Shown: positions 50,893 to 62,800 of the stretch, piece by piece
Position numbering within the stretch: position 1 is the stretch's first letter
Layout of the letters: every line of letters starts with the position of its first letter
From: Aphelocoma coerulescens
Lineage: Eukaryota; Chordata; Aves; Passeriformes; Corvidae
Length of the DNA stretch: 64,000 nt
Direction of reading: 5' to 3'
Assembly: GCF_041296385.1 (NCBI RefSeq)
Contig: NW_027184085.1
Span: 55,147,109 to 55,211,108 of the forward strand
Notes under the pieces: generated by a model
Told to the model about the DNA's origin: nothing
Seen by the model: only the letters and a program-made list of their open reading frames with translations
Databases searched by the model: none
Program-made: the position numbers and the translations under genes

Positions 50893-51120
50893 GTTGCCCA
50901 TCCCTTTAATTTTTGTAGGTCTCTGTGCAGGGCGTTTCTATCATTGAGGGAGACAGAAACTCCTCCTGATTTACTATAGTCAGCAAGTTTAGATAGGATA
51001 CCTTTGCAAGGCTTATGTTCGTGAATCTATTCCAAAGAATTTGAATCAGTTAGGGAATACCCCTGAGTGCAGAGATGGGTTGTCTGCCTGTGTACTTTTA
51101 GAGGAGTAGATCGTGACAGA
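50893..51120 (-). mobile_element. CR1 LINE, continuation after nested LTR
   Basis: CR1 resumes: GGTCTCTGTGCAGGGCGTTT near 50921, then CTCCTCCTGATTTACTATAG and AGTCAGCAAGTTTAGATAGG, equivalent to the KFADETKLGG coding region seen from the other strand. It fades near 51120. Confidence 0.7.
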
Positions 51121-51159
51121 GTTAGGTTCTTGGAAAACGATAGCAGTAGGTAGGTACAG

Positions 51160-51245
51160 TAATAAGGTCTCCCCTGAACCTCATTTTCTTCAGGTTAAAC
51201 AACCCCAGCTCCCTCAGCCACTCTTTATAGGATTTACTTTCTAAA
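51160..51245 (-). mobile_element. CR1 LINE fragment
   Basis: AATAAGGTCTCCCCTGAACC, AGGTTAAACAACCCCAGCTC and CCTCAGCCACTCTTTATAGG match a part of CR1 that also occurs in the preceding copy. It is therefore a separate or duplicated fragment and not a continuation. Confidence 0.75.
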
Positions 51246-54200
51246 ATAACTGTAGGAGAAGTATCTTGAGAATTCGACTGTATACAATAAAATATTAAAA
51301 AAGGTAGTTATACCATTTTCAGTTAATGAAAAGGAGTTGCATACTCAAAAGGCCTTTTTGATCCAATTTCCCCAACATTAACACTGGATGAATGCTAATG
51401 ATCTACCTGTAAAAAGAGCTGTATAGTTGTATAGCTCAATATATAGTTGTATAGCTCAATATATAATGTTTATAAATTTGAGGTACCCAGCTATACCAAT
51501 ATATTATATAGATATTCATATATATAGTTATGTATTTTAATGGTAGCTACTACTGACTTCTTTCTTGATTTTGATACCTTCTCTCCTGGATCAATACAAG
51601 AGACACAGTGATACAATGGTAGTGAAAACTTTTGATTTTGAATGAACAAGAAGCCAAGATTAAAGACACTGACTGAAATGGGTAAAAGTTGAAAATAAAA
51701 GAAGGCAGCTGTGGTCAGGAAGAGCAAAGTAGACTTACTGTGTCTGCTGGAAATTAAATCCTGTAAATAAGTAAAATTTTACTGTGCTCTGAGGCACATA
51801 AAATACACATGTGAAAAAATGTCTAGGTCCACTTCAGTATTACTGTGTGAGAATCACGTATTTTAGGGTCAGACCAGACAGCTAGAACAAGTAGCCTGAG
51901 ATTTACAGGCCAAATCTGAAATGCAGTTCTGTATTCCCAATTTGGTCCATTACTAAAGGAAAGCATTGCTGAAATTTAGATGTGATGAGGACCTGGCTTT
52001 TGATACTGAGGAAATTCAAATTTATGTCTAATACAAACAGATCAAACCACCACAGTGAGCGTTCATAGAAGAGTGTTGTCAAAAAACCTTTGAAACTAGT
52101 ATGGAGCGGGCAGTTTCTTTCTGGCCCACTACTTGCTGAATATGTTCCATCTTAATCTATAATGATGGCCCATTTTAAATATGACAAATAAGCAGAAATG
52201 GAAATTAATGAGAAACAAATTCGGAACGGATGGGAGGAAATGGTTTTTCATGCACAAAATGTTAAGCTTTTGTAATGACCACAGAGGTGGGGTTGTTGTG
52301 GAGGTAGTTTAAAAGGAAAGAATAATGGAATGTGTTAACTCTTCAATGTGCTAAAAATCTGAAATTACGTTGTACGGCCTTTCCTTAGTATCTCAGCCTT
52401 GTTTTAGGTTGCTGTCTTTGCATCTCCCAAGCTTTATTTTACTGTCCCTTATGTTGGACAGAGACAGCAGATTTCTCACTATCATAATGATGCCAGAGAT
52501 CTGACCTCCACTGCCAAAGAGTTCTGTTTCTTTTTCTGAGAGGAAAGGAAATTATGGGAAAGCTGCTAAAAGGACACTCTTACTGTTGGCCTAGGAGTCT
52601 AGAAATGTATTTGAGTTGCATTTGAAATTTACTGAGTGAGCGACAACAGAAGAGAGTGAAGTGTGACCCTGCTCCATCAGGTTATAAACAGGTTATTTCA
52701 CCATATTAAAATATTGAATCATAGATGAAAATGAAAATTTTTTTACTATTACTGTGCCAATTCATGCTAAATGGTGCTGCCTGTTACACTGCAGGAGTTT
52801 TCTGAAATACCTTTAACTTAATTTTTAGCACTTCAGGTAAACTGTATGAAAATATAGACTCACAGGAGATCATTGTGGCATCAGTTTCTTGTACATCCAA
52901 GCAAATGATGAAATGTGCTAGGAGCCAGAAGGAAATCTGCAACACTGTAGATAAAGCAAATAACAACGCTAACATATGGATTCTTCGCATTTCTAAATTG
53001 TTCTTTCTATTAACATGTAGTATACAAATTTGTGGAGAAGTAGAATCAATTGTGATAAATAATGTAATTATAGATATGAAAGGTTTATAGCGAACAAGAA
53101 ACACAGCTGCTACTTGTGGATTTCCACTTTTAGAAAACTAGTGTTTTCCAGTATTACTTTAGAAAATGCTAATGAACAGAGGTGTTCCTGTGAACAAGAC
53201 CTAATGTTCCACTGTGCTTGTAAATCACTGTTGAAGCAATGAAATAGAGAAAGAAAATTAAGAACTTCTTTTGTCACTGAAATATACACTCTAAGCAGGC
53301 AGCTTCAAGTTGATAATTAGATGTTCTGATCAGCATCTGGGGAAAGACAAAAAAGACAGCTTGGCTTTTTGTTCTGGGGAATGTCCTGTTCAGGAACTGA
53401 AATGCAGCTGCTTGTTTGGGCTCTGTGTCATCAATCTCAGGTGAAAACACAGTAACGTTTAAAAATATTCAGTTTCTTGAACATTTTCAATTCATTTCCT
53501 AAATGCTACTCCTGCTATGCAACCTTGCAACTACATACAAAGATAAAGCTTTCAAATTATTCAGTCTTAGGAGGATTATATTGCACTCACATGCTTATTT
53601 TTCAAATGTTCTCAGAATGTGATTTCTTGAGAGTTTTTATGGTTATGAAATATAACCTAATTTGCTGGCCAGATCCTGTCATACACTTGAGTTAAAATGA
53701 GAAGCACTTTTCAAGATTCATCATAAAGCAGTTAATATAGGGAGCACAGTAGAGAAAACTTATTCCCTGTTGAATTTAAGGCAGTTTTATTTATGAAAGT
53801 CCTGATACTTATGAAGCATAGTGGGTTTCTTTTCTGTTTGAGCAGCAGAGATGACTGCTGTGTTGCTATGCCACCTACATTTGACAAGGCAGTGGGCTGT
53901 CTTGTTCAAAATAATCTGGTTTTCTCAATGCTCCCTGGCTTGGTAATGACTGTTGTTGCAGACCCTGATTATTATGAAATATTGTATAACAGTGGTTACA
54001 AAGTAGTTACGGAAACCTTTGTGGTCTTAAAAAATTGTTTTCTTGGCTGCATTTCAGTTTATGATATGATAAGTGAGATTGCCTCATATTTCTATCAGTT
54101 TGGCAAAACCATCGTTTTTGTACCAGTTGTGATAATTTTAAGTATATTGTGTCTCTCTGAGATTGCTGATTGCAAGGTTAAACTGACCCTGCTGCTGGTC

Positions 54201-54387
54201 AGTTATTATGCTTGATGTTTGCAGAGGAGATGTGGAAGGCAGTGCATTGTGTGGTCGTTGTAATGGTCTGAGGGAATCAAACAGGCAGCAGAGAGACCTG
54301 TTCTGCCCAATCTTCCACTCATATCTTCCTGAAAGCTCCAGAGGGTCTTCTGGGAGATAATGGAGTTGAAGTTTTGTTGTAGCAATT
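51246..54387. other. Unassigned AT-rich DNA
   Basis: A 20-bp unit is tandemly doubled at 51421-51460. The plus-strand frame 53793-54215 (140 codons) is the longest frame in the window not explained by a repeat, but no domain is recognised (see findings). Confidence 0.45.
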
Positions 54388-54660
54388 ATGACAGAATCCT
54401 TTAGTTTGGAAAAGACCTCTGAGGTCTTTGCGTCCCACTTTTATCTGATCACCATCTTGTTAATTAAACCATGGCACCAAGTCCAGTCATTTCTTGAACA
54501 CCTCCAGGGATGTGACTCCGCCTCTGCCTTGGATAGCCCCTTTCAATGCTTAACCACCCATTTTGTGAAGAGACTTCTACTGATGTCCCTTTATTTTATG
54601 GGAAATTAAGACCTTCTGAACATCCCTTGATGTCCCATTTTGTCTTGTGGAAGATATACA
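54388..54660 (-). mobile_element. Old CR1 3' fragment
   Basis: A diverged CR1 tail region in reverse is visible: GACAGAATCCTTTAGTTTGG, AAAGACCTCTGAGGTC, AACACCTCCAGGGATGTGAC, GATAGCCCCTTTCAATGC and GTGAAGAGACTTCTACTGAT. Confidence 0.8.
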
Positions 54661-57600
54661 GCTTAGTGAAAGTGTTTCATTTAACATAAGCTGCTGAATG
54701 ATTGACTATCTGTCACTTAAGATTGTCGTTCAAGTAGTAGCAACATGAATTAAGTACAGGTAAGACAGAAGTATATTTATTTGCTTATAGGGATCAATTG
54801 GTAGTAATAGACTAAAAATCAGCTCCCTCATTTCATGTGGTTTTTTGTGTTTTTTGAGCCTGATTCCCTTAAATAGAAGCAATAGTATGTGATGTATTGG
54901 AAAGAAAGAATATATGGCAACTACAAGAAGGGTGTGGAACATGATCTTTTCTTTAGGATGACAAAGCCCAGAAAATAATTTTGTATATGTATATATATAT
55001 ATACAAATTTTAATGTAGTCAAAGAGTAAGGTGGCCAGTCAATTACAGACAGTCAAGAATTTACCTGCTGGTTACTATATTTAAGTAAATATATCATTAA
55101 ACATTTTTTTAAAACTTAAACTTCTAAGCAGACTGTTAACTTCAGCTATTAACAAAATTAAGGTGTTTAAAATAAGTAGCGACATCCTCTATAAAATTGG
55201 TAGTAATGAAGTATTGTTTGTTTGCTGAAGCTCACTGTGTGCATGTTAAATTGTCTGCCAGTTCAAAATCAGGATGGATGGTTTCTTGTATTCTCAAGCA
55301 TTTCTGGATGATAAAAAGTAAATTGTTGTAGATTGAGACCACACATTACAAACAAAATAGTGGTTGATTGCCATATATACAAAAAATGAGAATGCAACTT
55401 AATTTAAGAGTTTTTTCCCTGTAAAAATGTCAAAATTTATGAAAGCATAAAACATAATCAATTTTTGAAGGCTTAAAAAATCAAGGACAAATTTATAAAG
55501 AATTTTGAATAGAAGTAAGAATATATTTGCTATGAAGAATTTTTTCCCTGAAGAAAGTTCATGTTTTCAGACCACTTTTAATGGCATGCCAGGTGCTGTC
55601 TTTGCATATTAAAGTCAAATTGTTAATATAAAATTGTCTGTTTACATAATCATTCCTGCCCTAGGCCTAAGAATTCAGTTCTAAAAACGCTTATGTGCAA
55701 AAACAGTTTGGCATGGAAAAAAATCCTTCCGTGTGAAAAAAGTAATTGTACAAAGAAAACCTTTGTGAAAATTATATAGGAAAGTTTTTTTTGTCTAATT
55801 GGAATTCCATAAAGGCTACCTTTGGGTATATTTAACAGCTTAACTGCTGGGATAATACTTTTTTTTATTTTAAGGAGACATGAGGAAGTTTAAATTTACT
55901 GTCTCACCTGCCAGCAATTTCACCTTTGGTTTTAGCAGCATCAGAATATTCTGCTCTTGAATGCTTTTAAAACTTTGACATTATATTCCTGATTGTATCA
56001 CTGAGTAATTTTTTTCTCTTTATTTTGATTTATTGAAGCCTGTGAACCGGTTGCCGTTTCAGAGTCTTAGTGGGGTAACTTGTGTGAAAAATCACGCAGA
56101 TGCAGTAAGTCAGCCCTTCATTTTCTGCAGATGGAGCTGACTCCTTGTACTTTTAACAAGTACAGACAATGAACTGTATTTAAGTTCCCAGATTCATTGT
56201 CTTAGAGTTACTTTCAGAGAGTCTCACCCAGTAGTCAGAACCTGCCTCTGGATGAAGGGATTTTATGAATAAACTGTGTTGCTCCTTTTCCTGACTAACG
56301 GCTGGAATTGCTGAAAACATCCTTCATTCCCACTGTTTATCAGGTGGCACTGTCACTTTTTATTTCAGCGTACTGGGGTTAAATGATGGAAAATTGGAGA
56401 ACAAAAGATTTGTATTCACAGCCGGTATTTTCAGCTGGAAAGGAAGATTCTGCAATGTGCATTTCTGTTCATTTTCTGAAAGATAGCTTAGTAGCCACAT
56501 ATTAAAGAAGGTTAATATGAAATTGGTGCAAAAATTTGTTTCAAGGAAGCAGTGAAATATTTGGTCTGTGCATACTTTTATATGATTTTCTAAAGCTGTT
56601 TTCACATGAATCAGTTGCCTTTATTTTCAATTTGATGTTATTTTTATTTCAGTGTTGCTGCATGTGCAGTGGAAATGCACTATGTTATGATTCTTTGCAA
56701 TGGCGTTTTTAAACACATATCATACAACTTCTTCCCATTTATTATTTTTATATATTTATATATATATATATACACACACATATATTCTTTTTCAAAGCTG
56801 ATAAGTTCCATTTTCCATCTCACAGTGGGGGTCCTCAGATTTGAGGAGTGGCCATCTTATAGAAGTGACCTGTGTCTTGTGTCTAATGCCTGCATGGAGC
56901 TGGCACTTCAGCCCCATTTTCTCAGCCCAGGACAGATGGGGAGGAGTGGGTAACTGCAGTGGCTGGTGAATTGGTGACCATGTTCTTGCTTTTTCCCTGT
57001 CTCCTTTCATGATGTGCACCAGGAGTACAGCACATAAGTGATTTTACCCTCTCTGTGCCATTGCCAGAGCCGTCCAAGTTCAAAAAGGAGAGGTCAGCTC
57101 CAAAGGACAGCAGTAGTGTACTGATTGTTTTTTAAGTTCTTGGTCAGCACACTTTTTCTTACAAGCTGTCTAGCAGTGGAAGGGTGGAACAAGCTGCATG
57201 TGATGTTCCAGAAATTCTTTCATGGTACACAACAGTCTCTAAGGTAATCTGATTTGATGTAGATGATGAAAAAATAACTGCCAAATCATCTTAATCTCTT
57301 TTATTGCAGGCTAAAATTTTCCCTTGCCTTGTGGGACACAGAGAGCGAAGCTCAAGATATATTAAGGGCCAATCATCTCTAATTTATCTTTGGGGGTATT
57401 TTTATTTGTTTGCTTGATTGGTTCATTGGGGTGCTTTGGGGTGTTTTTTCTGGAAAAATGTGTATAAAAATTATTATGAGGAAGACAGAAGTTCTAGAAT
57501 GTGCTGTTTCTTCTGAGCCTTATCCGTAGCATGCTTGTCTGTGACCGTGGGGGACTCAACTCAAGTACTCCATCAATCCCTTCTGATCTTACATATGAGA

Positions 57601-58451
57601 ACAAAGTTTAGTATTGCTAACATAATATTTAGTTGGAACCACCAGGAAATTTCATGGATACTTTTGGAACAGATTGAACAGGAAGAGGAACCGCGTTCCC
57701 TACCTTCTTTTGTTGATTCTATTCTAATCACATCTATTGTGTGATTCAGTGGTACAAGTCCAGTACAGGGGAAAGTTTACGTTTATTCCAGCACTTGCAA
57801 AAGGAGCCATTCCTTGGTCTTTTGGCTAACACAGATAAAAGGAGACTCAGCCATTTGGTATTCTGGTTCTGGGTGTCTTGTCTGCGCTCTGTACCTTATT
57901 AAAAATAGTTTGCAGTAATGTTCCTGAGCTGTTTTCTTTGGAATTACCGGGGGGAAGATCATCAACCTTATTGTTTAAAGGACCTGATGTTTGCATGGAA
58001 AAAACTGGTTTTGGTTAGCTGTGCTAAACTCAATCTGTGAAAACAATGTTTTCAGTATTTGGGAAATGCTGACATTTCATCTCCCTTTCAAGTTGTTATG
58101 GAAACTCTGAGTATCAGATAATTTTAGAGAATTAAAAGTAGTATTTTATTTGAATAAATAATGTCTAAATGGGTAGCTCTGACTTTATTTAGAACAAAAT
58201 AGACTATTTCAGAACAATACATATTTTAAACAGGTGTTTGAAATTGGAAGTTTCACTTCCAAAAAAATCCCAAACCAACTTTTACTTTTCTGGTTTGGCT
58301 TTCTGGATCTGGAAAGAAAAATAAAATTGTTGAAATTGCCAACAATAATAATGCTTTAGACAATGTAATTTTTTGGGGAAAAAAATCTTGAAGTGTTAAA
58401 TTTCACCTAGCTGTTAATGTTGAAAGTCCTTGGTGCTGACTGCCATGTTGT
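54661..58451. other. Unassigned AT-rich DNA with TA microsatellites
   Basis: (TA)n-type repeats lie at 54983-55003 and 56748-56782 (the latter changing to CA). No gene is recognised. A phrase at 57810-57835 resembles the start of U2 snRNA only briefly. Confidence 0.5.
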
Positions 58452-58456
58452 ACTGA

Positions 58457-59828
58457 TGTCGTGGGTTGGGTTTGTAACCGGGCGGAAACACCAATTTAGT
58501 GTAGTGGTTTGGTCTAAAATACTCATTACTGTTTATCTTCTGTGAGATAAGAATTAGGAGAAATGCAAAGCAGGCACCAACTTGAATGAATATAAAGAAG
58601 TTTATTAACAGACCTAAAAGAAGAAAAGGAAAAAGAAATTATACCACCTTCAGAACTCTCCTCCTCCCCCCACCTTCCTCCCTTCTCCCACTGACAATGT
58701 AAAGACAACCCTTAAGATGTTCAGTCTGTTTACCACTTCCATAATAACCTTGTTCAGTCCATTTAGAAAGAGAAGTCTCTTTTTGCTCGTGCTATGAAAA
58801 CATTATCACACCGAGACAGCCACCCACTTCCAAATATTGTTCAGTCCATTTAGGAAGAGGAGTCTCTCTGCTCACAATGTGAGTCCCTTCCCCCGACTTG
58901 CAGCTTTTACTGCAACTGCTTTCGAAGGTCCACTCTTGAAAGTTTTCTGGGGTACAATTTTAAGGTTGAGCTGTTCAGAAACAAAGAAACAGAGGCCCTT
59001 CTCCTTCCTTGGGAGCAAAGGGTCTTCCTCATCTTCATCATTAGAACTATCTCTGGGAGCATCTCTAGGAACTGAGGTTTTTCTCCTTTCCTCTTTGGAG
59101 CAAAAGTCCTCATCTGGTTCATCTGGTTCATCTCTCTCTGTCCAAACTTCTCATGAAATTACAGCTGCGTCAGCATCTGCCTATCTCAGCGCAGGTGCTT
59201 TTGCTTATGACTTGAACACTCCACCCCCCATATCTTCATGAAATTACAACGGGATACTCTGATATATCATAGCTTCACAACAGAATTTCAGCTTTAAGCA
59301 TCTCCTCTCTCTCTCCCCTCAGGTTTTCAGCTCTTCACAGCAATAAAAGGGTTAATCTCACCTCGGCCTTGCAGCTGGAATGTGGCTTATCGCTGTTGGT
59401 CCCCTGACCTCTGCCGGACAGAGGTGCTGCTTTGCTGAATCTCGGCCGCAGTGGAGGGGGGGGTTCCAAGCCGCTCTGGCTGCCCACGGCAAGGCAGTGG
59501 GGGGAGTTCCACGGCTGGAACAGGTCCATCAACTCCAGGCTGGACGTGGCCCGGCCCGGCCTGGCCCAAGCAGGGCCTGGCCGGGCCCGCTGGCCCCCAC
59601 ACGGGGCCTGCAGCCACCTGTGCCAGCGCCGGAAACGAGAGAGAGCTTGGGGGGGAGTTTGTCTATTCTTAAGTGTGCATCACAGAGGCGGTCACAACTT
59701 TAAGTGGCTTAAAGAATTGTCCATATTCAAACTGGCCAGCTGATAGGTTCTATCAGGTCCCAGAGGAAGCTGTAAGCCCCCCTTAGCAAGGACATCCCTT
59801 CTGGGACTATGCTTGCTAACCTATGACA
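58457..59828 (-). mobile_element. Solo LTR (1.37 kb) with perfect 5-bp target duplication
   Basis: Read on the minus strand it begins TGTCATAGGTTAG and ends CCAACCCACGACA, so the termini are TGTC...GACA. The direct repeat ACTGA flanks it exactly (58452-58456 and 59829-59833). A minus-strand AATAAA lies at about 58595, 140 bp from the 3' end. The middle holds a CpG- and GC-rich block (59395-59640). Near-duplicate 45-bp segments (TGTTCAGTCCATTTAG...) lie at 58750-58795 and 58838-58882. The open frame at 58837-59241 lies wholly inside and is not a gene. The 5-bp duplication suggests ERVL type. Confidence 0.9.
58750..58882 (-). repeat. Imperfect direct duplication within LTR
   Basis: Two copies of GTTCAGTCCATTTAG-AAGAG followed by AGTCTCT and TGCTC lie about 87 bp apart. 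A third, weaker start (GTTCAGTCTGTTTA) lies at 58720. Confidence 0.85.
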
Positions 59829-59833
59829 ACTGA

Positions 59834-62800
59834 ACAGGTTTTTTACTGAGATACTGCTCTCCGTGGCCCTCCTGGTGACATGGAGGAATCTGTCAGTAAA
59901 TGGATGATGGGGGATTCCTTGGATAAAGGAGAGCTTCTTTATCAGCAAAATAAATTAGAATTAGGTGCTTCTCCAATGTGGAGAATAATCATGCAGTGGT
60001 AATTCACGTGCTGCAGCAAGAGCATCTAGTCATGGAAAGATGGTAATATTACAGTATTAAGAAGTAAAAATGGTTAGAATAAGATGTAACAATCAATTTT
60101 ATTTTGTTGGAAGTTAGAGTTCATACTGAATGCTTCTTGAGTTCATGAAACCAAATTTATTTAAACCATTTCATATATAGAACCTGAAGAAAGTTAGTGG
60201 TTCTAAGACAATGCTTCATTTGAGTTGATTGATAAATTCTGTTGAGGATATACCCTAGGCAGAGTGCAGCAGTAGCTCATCTTTCCTGCTTCCAGCATCT
60301 TGGCAGTGTGTGGTGCTATGCTACACAGGCATACAGGTTTATAACTTATCCAAATATCTCTGCACAGTGCTGCATTGCACAACGCAGACACATTCCTAAA
60401 TATGAAAGAAAAGTGGCAGAGAGATTTAGGATAGTTTATTTAGATGAGATGTGGATTTTAATGCATTATACTTTTTGCATTCTTTTCACTTCAGTGCACT
60501 CTGAAATGACAAAAAAATGTATTTTTTTTTCCTGATCTGAGAAATTATCCAAAATAGCAGGTATATTTTGAAATTTTTTTTCAGATAATAATTGAAGAAA
60601 AGTGTGCTCTTAGTCAGTGACGACTTTGGGGATTGTAGTCTAATACCTACATCTCTGTTCTTGGGATAGAAAGAAAAAATTTCAGAATTAACCTTTGCAT
60701 TAGAATGAGCAATAAGATGCTGTGCTGATCCCTGAGCAGGCCAAGCATTCTCAGCTGTGGAGAGGTGGCCGGTGTTGTGAGTGAAATTTTTGTGTAGTTT
60801 ATCTCACCCCAAAGTGGGCTCCCATATTGGCCAGGTGGAAGAAACCCTCGGTTGCATTGGTGGGATTATGACCATCTCTGCCTTGACTGTAGAAGAAAAA
60901 TAGATAACTCAAGTGTAGACATGTATATGGTAAGCACCTTAAATTAAGTGGGATGAATTTCACTTCTTTTGGGCTCTTATCTTCCATTTCCCTTTTCTGT
61001 GTCCTCTATCCTTTTTTATTCCATTTTCCTATGTATGTTTCTTTTTCATTTAACATTTCTTTGTCACATGTTGCTTCATTGGAAGTTCTTGAAGTCCTTT
61101 CTTCAGCTTTTTTTAATCATCAGAAAATGCTGTACTTCTTACATATTGGCATTATTTTCATGAGTGTTTCTGTGCCAAATACCACTGTAATGAGAGTGAA
61201 ATATCCTTGGCCTCTGGCCAATGTCTTACTCCAGTACAGACAAATAGTTTCTTCTTTTAAGATGCATCAGACCCTCCTGAGAGAGCAGAGTATGTTCCTC
61301 AACTGTCGTTCTGCTATTTGTGCAAAAACATAGTTCTAAGAAAATTACTATTTCCTTAATTGTGAGTAGGTTTCATACCTCTGCAATTCAGGAGTGTTTT
61401 ATAAGAGTGTGTAGAGAGAACCATGGGTGACGACAAAATCCCTTTCCTAATATAATATTAAATGTAAACATGCAGCAAGGATTGCAGAGTTGGAGCATGG
61501 AATGTTGACATTAGTGCTTTTCAGCTGCTTGTGCCAAAGCTTTCCTTCCACTGAGTTTCCATTTCCTTTGCCAGGTGTGAAAAGAAAGCTTCAGCTAGAA
61601 ATCCGCTGTGGTTTCAGTCAGTCTTGCTAGCTCAGAACAAAGCTCATGTCCTTCTCCTAGCAACAGCCGTTCTGTGTTCCTGGGGCTGCTGCAACATCTT
61701 TGCACAGAGGAATGAGGGCAGGAGGTCATTGGAGGCTCAGAAGGGGCAAAGCACACGCCCCTCTGCTTTAATCCTAGTGGTGCAAAGTGGGAATGCCTTG
61801 CATCAAACATTTCCTCAGGGGTGTTAACAAAGGTGTTGTTCCTTTGATGTCACAACCTATGATCCATGTGTGTTACAAATATTTTGGGAGGTCTGTGGGG
61901 ATGCCTGACATGGATACAATTTGCAGTGCACAGTTAGTCAGGGATGTGGTGAGAGTTCCTCAATGCCTGTCATTTGTAGAACTCGCAATGCCATCAGTCC
62001 ACTCTGTCTTCTCATCTGCCTGACTCCTTTCATGTGTGTGTAGGGGGCTTTGCTTGGGAGAGATCTGCTGCCTGAAGTTATGTCTGGTTTCCTTTTTTTC
62101 CTTCCCCTTCCTTTGCTGCTGGTTGCTTTGCTGGAGACAGACTTAAAATGTATTCTGTGTTGTGATATTAGAGAACTTTTTTTACAGTCATCACTGTTGT
62201 TTCAGTAAACACTTCCCATGGGAACAGACACTGTAGCAGAGCATTACTGACACACAGCCCGCATTCAGGTACTCGAATACAATGGCCAATGAGTATTTTA
62301 CCCTGTTTTTGCCATGATGAATATTTACCTGGAGTTGAACTGCCGAGGTGAAACCGAATCATGAGTTAAATTCTTCAGTTTGCTGATTGTAAGATGAAAT
62401 GAACAACGTATTTTGTTATTGGGTATTGATAATTGGATGATACTGAGCAATGTGAAGAATTGTTTTTAACTCATGCTGAGGAGTGGTATGGTTAAGATTA
62501 TCAGTTTCAGTCTTCTGCCTCAGACCAATAGAGCAAGTACCTTTTGTAGGACTAGTTTCCTCTTACCGTCATCTGACATGCCAAATAAGGCTGAAACTTA
62601 TGCCTTGGTGATTCCTTCTTACATGCTTCACCAATATACAACCACATATCTTCTAATATAGCAAGGAGAATTGTGAGATATAATGAACTATCTCTGTTTA
62701 CCTGTAGGATTTTATGAAAACTTCTCTGGCTACAGGAACCATAGGATTAGCCAGGAGGAATCACCCAAACAGGCAGTGATGCAGAACTTAGCCCCTGGCT

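Noticed and set aside
57805..57900. Resemblance to the 5' end of U2 snRNA (CTTGGTCTTTTGGCTAA)
   Set aside because: The similarity covers fewer than 20 bases; the branch-site and Sm regions of U2 do not follow.
58837..59241. 134-codon serine-rich frame
   Set aside because: It lies entirely inside the solo LTR 58457-59828.
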